A stretch of 64,000 bases of DNA, taken from positions 78,275 through 142,274 of the forward strand of contig NZ_JADEYS010000012.1 of NCBI RefSeq assembly GCF_015209595.1, given 5' to 3'. Each line of letters begins with the position of its first letter. Positions within the stretch are counted from its first letter, which is position 1. Shown here in pieces: positions 46,414-55,537 of the stretch. This stretch comes from Pontibacterium sinense. Its GTDB lineage: Bacteria; Pseudomonadota; Gammaproteobacteria; Pseudomonadales; Balneatricaceae. The notes under the pieces were generated by a model. The model was not told the origin of the DNA and did no database searches. It worked only from the letters and a program-made list of their open reading frames with translations. The position numbers and the translations under genes are program-made.

Positions 46414-47904
46414 ATGGGCCTGGATATCGAAAAGTCTGAATTTTCAGCCGCAGAGTATGGTCGTTTCAAAAACCAGTTGAACGGCAATCTGCAAGCCTTA
46501 GCGCAGTTGCTGAAACGGCCGGGATTTGGGGCAGGTGAAACCACCCTCGGCGCTGAGCTGGAGATCTATATTGTCGACCAGCAAGGGCGTCCATTGTTTG
46601 TTAATCAGGCGCTCCACGCTGAGGTTAACGATCCTCAGTTAGCTTTGGAGCTGAATCGGTACAATCTTGAGTACAACCTATCCCCGGTGGTCGCGAAAGG
46701 AGCACCGTTCACCCAACTGGAAAATGAGATTCTGGGTGCGCTGAATGCGCTGCAGCAGGCGGCCGATCAATACGCTGGACAAGTCGTTCCCATAGGTATT
46801 CTACCGACATTGAAGCGGCGGCACTTTGGCCCTCATGCGATGACTAATCTACCTCGCTTTCATGCGCTGACGCGCGCTCTTTCCCGTATGCGAGGGGAGC
46901 TGTTTTCGGTTCGGATCAATGGCCCGGAACCGATCTCTTTACGCTCTCGTGATGTCACCCTGGAAGGGGCGAACACCTCCATGCAATTGCACTGCCGTGT
47001 TGCACCGGAACGTTTTGCCGAACTATTTAATGCTATGCAGCTCGCGACACCCATCGTATTGGCGATTGCGGGCAATTCGCCCTTTATGCTTGGGCAACGG
47101 TTGTGGCATGAAACCCGGATTCCGCTGATTAAACACGCGATAGACGGTCGTACCCGGGACGTGCGTGAAGCACATCTGCCTTCGCGGGTCAGCTTTGGGC
47201 ACGGTTGGGTGAGGCAGGGGGCCTATGAACTGTTTGCAGAATCCGTCCATCTTCATGAACCGATCCTACCCATTTGCAACGGGGAAGATGCACTGGCGCT
47301 GGTGGGCGCGGGTGAATTGCCTTCGTTATATGAACTGCGCTTGCATCAGGGGACTGTCTGGCCGTGGAATCGGCCCATATTTGATGATGCCGGAGGGGGA
47401 CACCTGAGAATAGAGATGCGGGCTTTACCTGCGGGCCCGAGCCCTTGTGACATGATGGCAAATGCCGCGTTCCTGATAGGGTTAGCGGAAGGCATGAGCA
47501 AAGATATGGAAGCGCGAATTCCTACGATGCCTTTTCTGGCTGTCGAACATAATTTCTATCGTGCAGCGGAAAAGGGCCTGATGGCACGTTTATTGTGGCC
47601 TGACCCTGAGGGCCATAAACCGCTGGTGACGCTACCAGCGTGTGAGCTGGCTATGTCGTTATTACCGTTGGCTGAAGAGGGATTACGGCAAATGGGGGTA
47701 GATGAGTCAGAGATCACACACTACCTGGGAATTATCCGGCAGCGTATTCAAAACCGTATGACGGGTGCCTGTTGGCAGCTGAAGACCTTTAAGCGACTAT
47801 TGAACACTGAAGTGCGGCATCGTGCGCTGACCCTGATGGTTAAGCGTTATATTGAACATGTACGTAACAACCAACCCGTTTCTAGCTGGATGGAGAGCAG
47901 GTGA
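46414..47904 (+). CDS. GCS2-family carboxylate-amine ligase
   Basis: The 496-residue protein belongs to the glutamate-cysteine ligase-like (GCS2, glutamine-synthetase fold) superfamily: TTLGAELEIYIVDQQGRP (metal-binding acidic residues), NTSMQLHCRVAPERFAELFN and GHLRIEMRALPAGPSPCDM. It likely joins a carboxylate to an amine with ATP hydrolysis. It is not standard GshA, and the substrates are unknown. ATG 46414 (MGLDIEKSEF) is preferred to 46387. Its stop overlaps the GTG start of the AspA/AstE gene. Confidence 0.82.
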   Translation: MGLDIEKSEFSAAEYGRFKNQLNGNLQALAQLLKRPGFGAGETTLGAELEIYIVDQQGRPLFVNQALHAEVNDPQLALELNRYNLEYNLSPVVAKGAPFTQLENEILGALNALQQAADQYAGQVVPIGILPTLKRRHFGPHAMTNLPRFHALTRALSRMRGELFSVRINGPEPISLRSRDVTLEGANTSMQLHCRVAPERFAELFNAMQLATPIVLAIAGNSPFMLGQRLWHETRIPLIKHAIDGRTRDVREAHLPSRVSFGHGWVRQGAYELFAESVHLHEPILPICNGEDALALVGAGELPSLYELRLHQGTVWPWNRPIFDDAGGGHLRIEMRALPAGPSPCDMMANAAFLIGLAEGMSKDMEARIPTMPFLAVEHNFYRAAEKGLMARLLWPDPEGHKPLVTLPACELAMSLLPLAEEGLRQMGVDESEITHYLGIIRQRIQNRMTGACWQLKTFKRLLNTEVRHRALTLMVKRYIEHVRNNQPVSSWMESR

Positions 47905-48956
47905 CTAACAGGGAACAACAGCCGATACACTGTATACACAATCCCACGCCGGAGATGATTTCCTCCAGCGTAGAGGGTTTTTTGAATCAGCTGGGAGGTC
48001 CGGTAATGATCACCGTGGAGGGGCATGATCGCAGTCGCACCCGTGCTATCTGCACACTGCTGCACGGTAATGAACCTTCGGGGTTAAAGGCCGTGCATCG
48101 ATGGTTACGTAGTGGTGGCACGCCTGCGGTCAACATCGTGTGTTTTATCATCTCGGTGAAGGCCGCGCTGACGGAGGAACTCTACAAGCATCGTATTTTG
48201 CCCGGCCAGCGTGATATGAATCGCTGTTTTAGCCCACCGTACGATGATTATAACGGGGCCATTGCTGAACACATGCTGGCGTTGATCGATAGCTACCAGC
48301 CGGAGTGCATGATCGATATTCACAATACCTCGGGTCGCAGTCCGGCGTTTGGGGTTGCGACCCATGAAGATCCCGCCCACGAGGCACTTATCTCACTGTT
48401 TACCAGCCATCTGATCATTACAGATCTGACGCTCGGTGCGATCATGGAGATGAGTAACAGTGTGATGCCGGTCGTGACGGTGGAGTGTGGCGGGGCGGGT
48501 GATGTGCGTTCGGACGAACTGGCGGTGGATGGATTGGCCCGCTATTTATATGAAGAGCATGTCATGCGTTTGCCCCATGATGGTATTCAGATCGATCTCT
48601 ACCGGCATCCGGTACGACTGGAGTTACACCCGAACAGCCAGATCGAATTCGCCGATATGGCTATACCGGACGTGGACCTGACTATCCGTAATAATTTGGA
48701 AGAACACAACTTTGGTACAGCCCCTGAAGGAACGCATATTGGTTGGCTTGGGGAGCACTGTGGTGCCCGTATTTTACGGGTAAGAAATGCCGCAGAGAGG
48801 GATGTGTTTTCGACCTTTTTCAGACTGGAGGGCCGTAAACTGCTTACCGCCCGCCCGCTGAAGTTGTTTATGATCACCGGTAATAAGTCGATCGCCCTCA
48901 GCGACTGTCTGCTGTACGCCTCGTTCGAGCGTGAACATACCATCGTGCACAGCTAA
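47901..48956 (+). CDS. AspA/AstE-family zinc deacylase
   Basis: A 351-residue protein of the succinylglutamate desuccinylase/aspartoacylase family (M14-like fold). Zinc ligands are H55 and E58 in LLHGNEPSGLKA and a later His in MIDIHNTSGRSPAFG; VTVECGGAGDV carries the probable catalytic Glu. It hydrolyses an N-acyl amino acid, substrate unknown. Start is GTG, overlapping the preceding stop (GTGA), so it is coupled to the GCS2-type ligase. Confidence 0.85.
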   Translation: MTNREQQPIHCIHNPTPEMISSSVEGFLNQLGGPVMITVEGHDRSRTRAICTLLHGNEPSGLKAVHRWLRSGGTPAVNIVCFIISVKAALTEELYKHRILPGQRDMNRCFSPPYDDYNGAIAEHMLALIDSYQPECMIDIHNTSGRSPAFGVATHEDPAHEALISLFTSHLIITDLTLGAIMEMSNSVMPVVTVECGGAGDVRSDELAVDGLARYLYEEHVMRLPHDGIQIDLYRHPVRLELHPNSQIEFADMAIPDVDLTIRNNLEEHNFGTAPEGTHIGWLGEHCGARILRVRNAAERDVFSTFFRLEGRKLLTARPLKLFMITGNKSIALSDCLLYASFEREHTIVHS

Positions 48957-48976
48957 GCGTGCACGTCGTTGATAAT

Positions 48977-50056
48977 TTATCCTACTTCCCGTTCCAGAAT
49001 AGCCACGCCCTGACGATATCCAAGACCACCGTTACCATGTACGGCACCCAGTGAAATCTCTCCGCTGGTGAGCTGCTGATACATGCAAATCAAGCCGTTC
49101 AATGCGGGGTTGTTCCAGGGCGCGCGTGCTAGGTTCATGCCCCCGGTAATCGTGATGGGATATTCTTTCAGGAAGTCGGGGATCTTATCCACTGAGCTGA
49201 CTAAACCGCTGTTCAGGAGGAAAGCCATAGGCACAACCGGATAGCAGGTGTACGTATCCAACAGGGCTTCACCACGCATAAAGCGGTCGCTGAAATCGAT
49301 CTGTGCCTGCTCACAACTGCGCTGATAGGCGAGTTTCATATGAGTATAGTGCGCGATGTTTTCGATCTCAGACGGCCCGTCTTCCGGCAAGCGCCCTAAG
49401 CCAACACCACGTACAGCAACCCGCTGTGGCTGAGCAATGTTGAGTGCATCAGCCGTGTCTGCATTGCACAGGAGTATGACACCGTTGAAGTCGATCAGCG
49501 GGTTGGCACAATCAACGCCCCGGAATAGCGGGGTGATCAGCTCAAACCAGCGGGCAGCAGGGGTGGCTTGACTGACATCAACCACATCATTCTGCGCGTC
49601 CAGCGTGGACAGGTAGCTACGTTGGTAGTTCTCAAACAGGGCCGCCGCGATTGTACGGAACTGATCCGCATCGATGTTTTGATTCTGGATAAACTGCTGC
49701 GCAACGTCGTCATACCCTTGTGTCAGTGGGTAGTCATCACCGTACACGGCCATTAACTGCAGGCGCTGGTCTCTCGGATAGCCGGATTTAATCAGCTCTT
49801 CACCGCGAATTGCTACGGCTGGAGCGCCATCGGCAATAAGCTGGTGCGCGTGATTGAGCGCTTCAATCGGGCCGCAACCACTGCGGAAGTGATTTGGCTT
49901 TTCGGGTGCATGCCAATCGCTGTCTAGCCGCTCGATAAACAGCTCCTGCAGCGGAATGCCCAGCTCTGCCAATTGCTCTTCGTAGCGTTGAATAGAGTCC
50001 AGACTGCCCTGACCGTCGACTGTTTTTGCTGCTGCAACCAGATATGCCTGTGACAT
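48977..50056 (-). CDS. Thiolase-like protein with degenerate active site
   Basis: This 359-residue protein resembles thiolase-fold acetyl-CoA acetyltransferases: RSGCGPIEALNHAHQLIADG (corresponding to the CxSG nucleophile helix), GGMNLARAPWNNPALNGL and the C-terminal HGNGGLGYRQGVAILERE. The equivalents of the catalytic GHPxG histidine and the C-terminal CxGGG cysteine appear absent (W/N and H occupy these places), so classical thiolase chemistry is doubtful. It is convergent with the AspA/AstE gene. Confidence 0.65.
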   Translation of the reverse strand: MSQAYLVAAAKTVDGQGSLDSIQRYEEQLAELGIPLQELFIERLDSDWHAPEKPNHFRSGCGPIEALNHAHQLIADGAPAVAIRGEELIKSGYPRDQRLQLMAVYGDDYPLTQGYDDVAQQFIQNQNIDADQFRTIAAALFENYQRSYLSTLDAQNDVVDVSQATPAARWFELITPLFRGVDCANPLIDFNGVILLCNADTADALNIAQPQRVAVRGVGLGRLPEDGPSEIENIAHYTHMKLAYQRSCEQAQIDFSDRFMRGEALLDTYTCYPVVPMAFLLNSGLVSSVDKIPDFLKEYPITITGGMNLARAPWNNPALNGLICMYQQLTSGEISLGAVHGNGGLGYRQGVAILEREVG

Positions 50057-50400
50057 GGTATATACCCGACAAAAAGTGGATGCCCAGTGTATCAGGGTTA
50101 TTACTTAGGGGTAATAGCCGGAACACGAATAAGTGAACAGCTGGTTTTTGTTTGATCGGTTCTTCGGGGTGCACATATTCAGAGCATGCGACAGCGCGTG
50201 CACGTTTCGGAGGCAGGTTCGGTTTCAGTGGCGTTGAGGTGTGTTGCTTTCGAAAAAAGGTTAGATGATAAAAACCACTTTGTTTTTAACGCGTTACTGG
50301 CCATTTAATGGCTTTGTAAGTAGGCGTTCTGAATGCCAGCGGATTTGGCACGTAACTTGTTATGCCTCTGTAGGTCTATGGATGACGGGCAGGGGTCATT
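50057..50400. other. Intergenic region with a sigma-54-type promoter
   Basis: 344 bp between the divergent thiolase-like gene and the CheA-like gene. No gene is supported here; the notable item is the promoter candidate at 50346. Confidence 0.5.
50346..50361 (+). promoter_or_regulatory. Sigma-54 promoter candidate
   Basis: TGGCACG-TAAC-TTGTT matches the RpoN -24/-12 consensus TGGCACG-N4-TTGCW except for the -12 C. It lies 40 bp before the ATG of the CheA-like kinase gene. Confidence 0.5.
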
Positions 50401-52518
50401 ATGTTTTTTGCCAGGAACTTCGGGAAGTACCGTGCAATCGTAATCTCGGTTGCCATGTTTATCATTTTGGATTTGGGTGTACTGGGGCTTAACTTCTATA
50501 TATCCAGCCAGATTGCCAGCGATGCGGTGAACGTTAACTTGGCGGGTCGCCAGCGCATGCTGTCGCAGAAATCGGTCAAAGCACTGTTGGATTATCAGAA
50601 CGACTTGGCGCAGGGTGCATCCGGTGCTGACGCTTATCAGGAGATGCTCTCTTCTGTTGCGCTGTTTGATCGTACGCTGCAAGCGTTTCATTCCGGTGGA
50701 TATACATCGGATGCGACGGGGCAGGAAATTTTTCTGGCGGCTGTAGAAACGCCGATCTCTATCGCGGTTGTTGAGGAGAGTCTGGCGATCTGGAAACCTA
50801 TCCGGCGAGATTTTTCACGGCTCGAAAGGGAGAGTAACAGTGGTAGGCCGTTGCTATCTCATCTGGTGGATATCGCCAAGCAGAATAACCTGACTCTGCT
50901 CAAACTGATGAACGATCTGACCAACGATCTGGAATCGGTTGCGAAGCAAAAATCGGATACCTTACGTTGGATTCAGGCATCGGCGATTACGCTGGCGATC
51001 CTTAACTTTTTCCTGATTCTATTCCACTTTATTGGCCAGTTGCGCAGCAGTGATGCCGTGGCAGAGTTTGCCCGTAAAGAGACTCAGGAGATCCTGCTGA
51101 CGGTGCGTGAAGGGCTGTTACTGCTGGATTCCAATCTGATCATCGGGAGCCAGTATTCCGAGTCGGTTAAAGCGATTTTCGGGGATCGTGATTTTGCCGG
51201 AATGTCGTTCAGAAGTTTGCTACACAATCTGGTCGTGGGACAGGACATGACCACCACCGAGGAATACATCAAGCTATTGCTGAATGAGCAGGTAAAGGAA
51301 AACCTGATCGGTTCTTTGAATCCACTATCTGATGTTGAAGTGAGTTTGCCCCAAGCCAATGGTGGCTATGCGGTTAAACACCTCTCTTTCCGTTTTAACC
51401 GCACTATTGAGGATGGAAAAATCAGCCATATTCTGGTGACGGTGCTGGATATTACCGAGACGGTTGCATTGCGTCAGTCACTGGAAGCGGCCCGAAATCA
51501 ACAAGGTTTGCACACCGATGCGCTGAAAAAACTGGCGCATCTGGACAGTACTACGTTGAGTGCATTCCTCTCCCGGACTGAACAGGATCTGCATGCGATC
51601 AACGACACCTTGAAAGATGAGGCGGCAGAACCTCAAGGTTATAACGCCAAGCTGCAGAACTGTTTGCGCATTGTGCATCGGGTCAAAGGTGATGCGGGTG
51701 CGTTAGACCTGTTGCAGATTGCCACGGCGGCACACCATTTCGAAGATCAGCTGCAAATATTGCAAAAAACGGAGGGTTTGCAAGGCAGTGATTTTCTGCC
51801 GTTGACGTTGTCCCTGAACGACTTTCTCCAGTTGATCGCTGAACTACGTGAGATCTCTGATCTGTTGCAGAACCTACAACCGGTTCAGGTAGTTGCAGAG
51901 AGTGGTGCCGTTACGACAGAGCAGATACCACTGCCCCTCGATGAACAGCCAATCATGCGTTTGGCCAAACGTATCGCACAAGAGAACGATAAAGCGATCA
52001 GCGTGACGTTTGATGCGGAGGAGGCCGCAGTACTTTCCGCCGAGCAGCGTATTTTGGTGCAGGCAAGTGTGATTCAGCTGGTGCGCAATGCCGTTGTCCA
52101 CGGTGTTGAGTCAGCGGAGGTGCGTTTGCTGGCGGGTAAGCCTCCTACCGGAACGATTGATGTCAGGGTGAGCTTGGAGGCTGATGGTCTAAGAGTCAGT
52201 GTCAGAGATGATGGGCAGGGCTTGAATCTGAAACGTCTTCGTGAGCAAGCGGAAGCAAAAGGTTTATACAGCCGTGAGGTGCTGGACGGTTTTTCCCGTA
52301 CCCGTGTGATGGGACTGATCTTCGAGCCGGGCTTTTCCACCGCCGCAGAGGCAAATGAGCATGCTGGACGGGGTATCGGAATGGATTTAGTCCGTACCAA
52401 TGTCAATAAAATGAAAGGGCGTATCCGTATTTCAAACCAGCCCAGACGCTACTGCGAAATCTCTTTCCTGATACCCACATCCCAGTTGGAAGATAGTCTT
52501 GTGGCGGAGGCGGTATGA
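50401..52518 (+). CDS. Membrane PilJ-N/PAS/Hpt/CheA-type ATPase kinase
   Basis: A 705-residue protein. TM1 is at about 10-32; the periplasmic part begins VNLAGRQRMLSQKSVKALL (PilJ/NIT-type sensor) and TM2 is at about 195-217. A PAS-like domain (225-360) is followed by an Hpt domain with H426 in VHRVKGDAGALDL, and a CheA-type ATPase with N-box LVRNAVVHGVE, G1 RDDGQGLNL and GRGIGMDLV. It lacks the CheW-like P5 regulatory domain and a recognisable P3 dimerisation domain, so it is not a classical CheA. Its stop overlaps the cheY-like gene. Confidence 0.85.
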   Translation: MFFARNFGKYRAIVISVAMFIILDLGVLGLNFYISSQIASDAVNVNLAGRQRMLSQKSVKALLDYQNDLAQGASGADAYQEMLSSVALFDRTLQAFHSGGYTSDATGQEIFLAAVETPISIAVVEESLAIWKPIRRDFSRLERESNSGRPLLSHLVDIAKQNNLTLLKLMNDLTNDLESVAKQKSDTLRWIQASAITLAILNFFLILFHFIGQLRSSDAVAEFARKETQEILLTVREGLLLLDSNLIIGSQYSESVKAIFGDRDFAGMSFRSLLHNLVVGQDMTTTEEYIKLLLNEQVKENLIGSLNPLSDVEVSLPQANGGYAVKHLSFRFNRTIEDGKISHILVTVLDITETVALRQSLEAARNQQGLHTDALKKLAHLDSTTLSAFLSRTEQDLHAINDTLKDEAAEPQGYNAKLQNCLRIVHRVKGDAGALDLLQIATAAHHFEDQLQILQKTEGLQGSDFLPLTLSLNDFLQLIAELREISDLLQNLQPVQVVAESGAVTTEQIPLPLDEQPIMRLAKRIAQENDKAISVTFDAEEAAVLSAEQRILVQASVIQLVRNAVVHGVESAEVRLLAGKPPTGTIDVRVSLEADGLRVSVRDDGQGLNLKRLREQAEAKGLYSREVLDGFSRTRVMGLIFEPGFSTAAEANEHAGRGIGMDLVRTNVNKMKGRIRISNQPRRYCEISFLIPTSQLEDSLVAEAV

Positions 52519-52877
52519 AGCGGTTGATGATAGTGGATGATTCGATGGTGATCCGTCGCCGTATTTCACGTACGCATGGGCTGGACGGGTATGCAGTGGT
52601 CGGTACAGCGGAGGATGGCATAAACGCGATTGAGGTGGCTCGGGAAACCCAGCCAGATATGATCACGATCGACCTGACGATGCCGAATATGGATGGACCA
52701 GAAGCGATACCGGTTCTGGCCTCGTTGTGCCCTCAGGCACGCATATTGGTGGTATCTGCGTTATCGGACAAAGCAACAGCGATTGGGGCTCTGGCGAGTG
52801 GGGCACACGGTTTCTTATGTAAGCCTTTTACTGATCAGGAGCTACGGGATGCGTTGCTTGAACTGGCACAGGACTGA
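52515..52877 (+). CDS. CheY-like response regulator
   Basis: A 120-residue stand-alone receiver: LMIVDDSMVIRRRI (D8/D9), phospho-acceptor D53 in TIDLTMPNMDGPEA, S81 replacing threonine, and K103 in LCKPF. It has no output domain. The ATG overlaps the kinase stop by 4 bp, making it the likely cognate substrate of the Hpt/ATPase protein. Confidence 0.93.
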   Translation: MKRLMIVDDSMVIRRRISRTHGLDGYAVVGTAEDGINAIEVARETQPDMITIDLTMPNMDGPEAIPVLASLCPQARILVVSALSDKATAIGALASGAHGFLCKPFTDQELRDALLELAQD

Positions 52878-52912
52878 TGAGCAGGCATGGACGCTACGGC
52901 AGGTGAATCATC

Positions 52913-53371
52913 ATGAGTAAGAATCTAGAGCAGGATACCATTGAGGTATTTATTAACAGCTTGGCGCATTTCTATCAGCAGCTGGGGTTGGATGAAGTAG
53001 AGATTGGAGTGCCCTACCTGCTGGATTCCAATCATCCCATTGTTGAGGACTACACCGGAATCATCGGCATATCCGGGCGGCGTAAAGGTTGTGTTTATTA
53101 CACGTGTCCGCAGGCATTACTCAGTTATATTTTGCTGGCAATGGGGGAGAAGGACGTCACGACTGATCACCTTTGTGATCTGGTTGGTGAGATCGCCAAT
53201 ACCATTGCGGGAAATGCCCGTCAGGCATTTGGGGCCGAGTTTATGATTTCGGTGCCTGTGGTCATTAAAGGTGAACCTGAGAAAGTCAGTCTGCCGAAAA
53301 ATACCCGCTGTGTTGTGATTCCTACCAAGTGGAAGTTCTATCAATCCATCATCGTTGTTGCATTGGAGTAA
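52913..53371 (+). CDS. CheX-like CheY-P phosphatase
   Basis: A 152-residue CheC/CheX-family protein: one phosphatase motif with E93 and N96 (GEIANTIAGNARQAFG, the ExxN signature) and strand pattern VVIPTKWKFYQSIIVVALE. CheX removes phosphate from CheY. It follows the CheY-like gene by 35 bp, completing a kinase-regulator-phosphatase set. Confidence 0.88.
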   Translation: MSKNLEQDTIEVFINSLAHFYQQLGLDEVEIGVPYLLDSNHPIVEDYTGIIGISGRRKGCVYYTCPQALLSYILLAMGEKDVTTDHLCDLVGEIANTIAGNARQAFGAEFMISVPVVIKGEPEKVSLPKNTRCVVIPTKWKFYQSIIVVALE

Positions 53372-53538
53372 ACGCATTCCAAAAGTGACCTGTAATGTGG
53401 GTTTCGGTTCGTGTTCAATGTTGTTGGCTGCTAGTCTTAAAGGAGTCACTACACTCTCTTTTCTGTAAAGGGGGAGCCGGCGAATAGGTCTTGTGCGTAA
53501 ACGGAGGGCTTATCCGCAGATTCCCCAAGGGGGATATC

Positions 53539-54204
53539 ATGACGGAATGTCACCAGATGTTGCAGGCGATAGCACGCACTGCACGTGAGACTGCCCGGCT
53601 CACCGGTCGGGGGCGGTTTGCTGAAAACGTAATGACCGCCATTCGTTCAGTTCAGAGATCACGTTTTGTACCGGACGGGCTGGTGGTTGAGGCTTATGAA
53701 AATATCGCCCTGCCGATTGGTTATGAACAGACCATCTCTCAGCCCTATATCGTTGCTTTGATGACCGACCTGCTCAGGCCGGAAAAGGACCATATCTGTT
53801 TGGAAGTCGGGACCGGATCGGGGTATCAGGCGGCGGTATTGTCTCTTCTGACCTCAAAGGTTTATACCATCGAAATTATCGCTCCCCTTTTCCGTCAGGC
53901 ATCCTCGCAGTTACACAAGATGCACTACGATAATGTTTATCCGTTATTAGGGAATGGCTATCTGGGGTATCCGGAGGCTGCGCCCTATGATCGTATCATT
54001 GTGACCGCTGCCGCTGAGAAGATACCACCCGCGTTGATCGAGCAGTTAAAAAAAGGAGGGCGCATGATGATTCCGATTGGCCCCGAGAACGGCGCGCAGG
54101 TGTTGTATCAGGTGGATAAGGATGCAGCGGGTGAAGTGACAACGCAACCAGTGCTGGATGTGCGTTTTGTACCGCTGATAGAAGGTGAGACGCTGGCGTT
54201 GTAA
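53539..54204 (+). CDS. pcm: Protein-L-isoaspartate O-methyltransferase
   Basis: Pcm methylates L-isoaspartyl residues so that damaged proteins can be repaired. The 221-residue protein has SRFVPDGLVVEAYENIALPI, QTISQPYIVALM, the SAM motif LEVGTGSGYQAAVLSLL and IVTAAAEKIPPALIEQLKKGG. ATG 53539 has AAGGGGG upstream; an in-frame start at 53491 is rejected. It is separated by 167 bp from the CheX-like gene, and no functional link is evident. Confidence 0.93.
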   Translation: MTECHQMLQAIARTARETARLTGRGRFAENVMTAIRSVQRSRFVPDGLVVEAYENIALPIGYEQTISQPYIVALMTDLLRPEKDHICLEVGTGSGYQAAVLSLLTSKVYTIEIIAPLFRQASSQLHKMHYDNVYPLLGNGYLGYPEAAPYDRIIVTAAAEKIPPALIEQLKKGGRMMIPIGPENGAQVLYQVDKDAAGEVTTQPVLDVRFVPLIEGETLAL

Positions 54205-54215
54205 ACCAAAGCCGG

Positions 54216-54237
54216 CAATGTATTTCTTAATACATTG
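54216..54237. terminator. AT-rich convergent hairpin after pcm
   Basis: CAATGTATT-TCTT-AATACATTG, a 9-bp perfect stem between pcm (plus) and the XRE gene (minus). Thermodynamically weak, but positioned as a bidirectional terminator. Confidence 0.45.
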
Positions 54238-54248
54238 AAATATAAAAA

Positions 54249-54590
54249 TTATTGTGTGGTGTCGTCTGCGAGTTGTTCTAAGGCTAACATCAATGCATGT
54301 TGTGCCGCAGGGGAAAGATGACCAAAGGCTTCGATCAGACGGCGTTGATTCCGACTTAGATTATTGATCTGAAAGTTACTTGGAGTATGTCCATTGACGT
54401 AGTAGTCGATGGAGATGTCATACAGTTTACACACACGCGCGACATCGTTCAGGGTGGCCGGTTCGGTCCCCTGATTACTCTCCCAGCCCTTAATCGTAGA
54501 TACTGCCTTGGCAAGACGTTTTGCCGCCTCTACCTGGGTCAGATTGACGCGCATCCGTGCCTGCTTCAGTCGTTCTGCACGCGTACTCAC
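54249..54590 (-). CDS. XRE-family transcriptional regulator
   Basis: A 113-residue protein with a helix-turn-helix (RLKQARMRVNLTQVEAAKRL, residues about 7-60) and a C-terminal helical extension (LSRNQRRLIEAFGHLSPAAQ). Target genes are unknown; neighbours are pcm and the sugar transferase/PilZ pair. No phage genes surround it. Confidence 0.85.
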   Translation of the reverse strand: MSTRAERLKQARMRVNLTQVEAAKRLAKAVSTIKGWESNQGTEPATLNDVARVCKLYDISIDYYVNGHTPSNFQINNLSRNQRRLIEAFGHLSPAAQHALMLALEQLADDTTQ

Positions 54591-54848
54591 GGAGGCGATT
54601 CTCGCTCAGCTCTGATAGGTTGTCAGCAAAGGTACATGGAGGACATCCCTTGATCTGTTAGTGGCATGTCCTGCTTAGACCTTCAGTTACATATAAAAGT
54701 AGCAGCAGTATAGTTTGCCCGCTCCCGTATTTCCTGTGGATGAGGGATTGGGAGCTGGAATAGGAGTAGCACAGGGAGTCCAATGGCAAAGGATTGCACT
54801 ATCTCTGCAGCTTGAGCTTGATGAGGTAGGGAATACGCCGAGTTAACG

Positions 54849-55514
54849 TTACTTCGCACCGCGGTTGGTCAGGACCGCAGGTATCGTTAATAGCAAAATC
54901 TTAATATCCAGCCAGAACGACAAGTTGCGGATATACTGAATATCCAGCCTGATCCATTCGTCAAAACCGATATTATCGCGGTCTGCAATCTGCCAGAGGC
55001 AGGTAATCCCCGGTTTGACTTCCCGACGCATGACATGCCACTGTCCCATCTGTTTGTCTTCGGTCACTGGCAGAGGACGTGGACCCACCAAGCTCATATC
55101 GCCGCGCAAAACGTTGTACAGCTGCGGCAGCTCATCGATACTCCATTTACGAATAAAGCGTCCGATGGGTGTGATGCGGGGATCATCCGTCATCTTAAAG
55201 GCCGGTCCATCGCGTTCGTTCTGTTCCATCAGTTTAGCTTTTAAGGCTTCAGCGTTGGTCACCATGGAGCGAAACTTGAACATGCCAAAAGGCGTGCCGC
55301 CACGTCCCATCCGCGGTTGTACAAAAAAAGCCGGGCCCGGGTCGGTGACTTTGATAATGATGTAGGTACAGATGAGAATGGGGGAGAGCATCAACAACGC
55401 ACATAACGCGCCAGCTTTGTCCATGGCGGTCTTCCAGAGGGGGACTTTTTTTAGAAAAAGGCTCTGAGCATTGCCGCCGATACTGTCTGGATTGAGAAGA
55501 GGTTTATTCATCAA
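54849..55514 (-). CDS. Polyprenyl-phosphate hexose-1-phosphate transferase
   Basis: A 221-residue WbaP/short-form sugar transferase that starts polysaccharide repeat-unit synthesis on undecaprenyl phosphate. Seen are a membrane segment (ALCALLMLSPILICTYIII), PRMGRGGTPFGMFKFRSM, the DELPQL loop, GPRPLPV and PGITCLWQI. No polymerase or export genes follow, so the polysaccharide locus is incomplete here. It lies 23 bp after the PilZ gene, same strand, likely one operon. Confidence 0.92.
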   Translation of the reverse strand: MMNKPLLNPDSIGGNAQSLFLKKVPLWKTAMDKAGALCALLMLSPILICTYIIIKVTDPGPAFFVQPRMGRGGTPFGMFKFRSMVTNAEALKAKLMEQNERDGPAFKMTDDPRITPIGRFIRKWSIDELPQLYNVLRGDMSLVGPRPLPVTEDKQMGQWHVMRREVKPGITCLWQIADRDNIGFDEWIRLDIQYIRNLSFWLDIKILLLTIPAVLTNRGAK

Positions 55515-55537
55515 TAATCACCACGTCCTAACTACGT

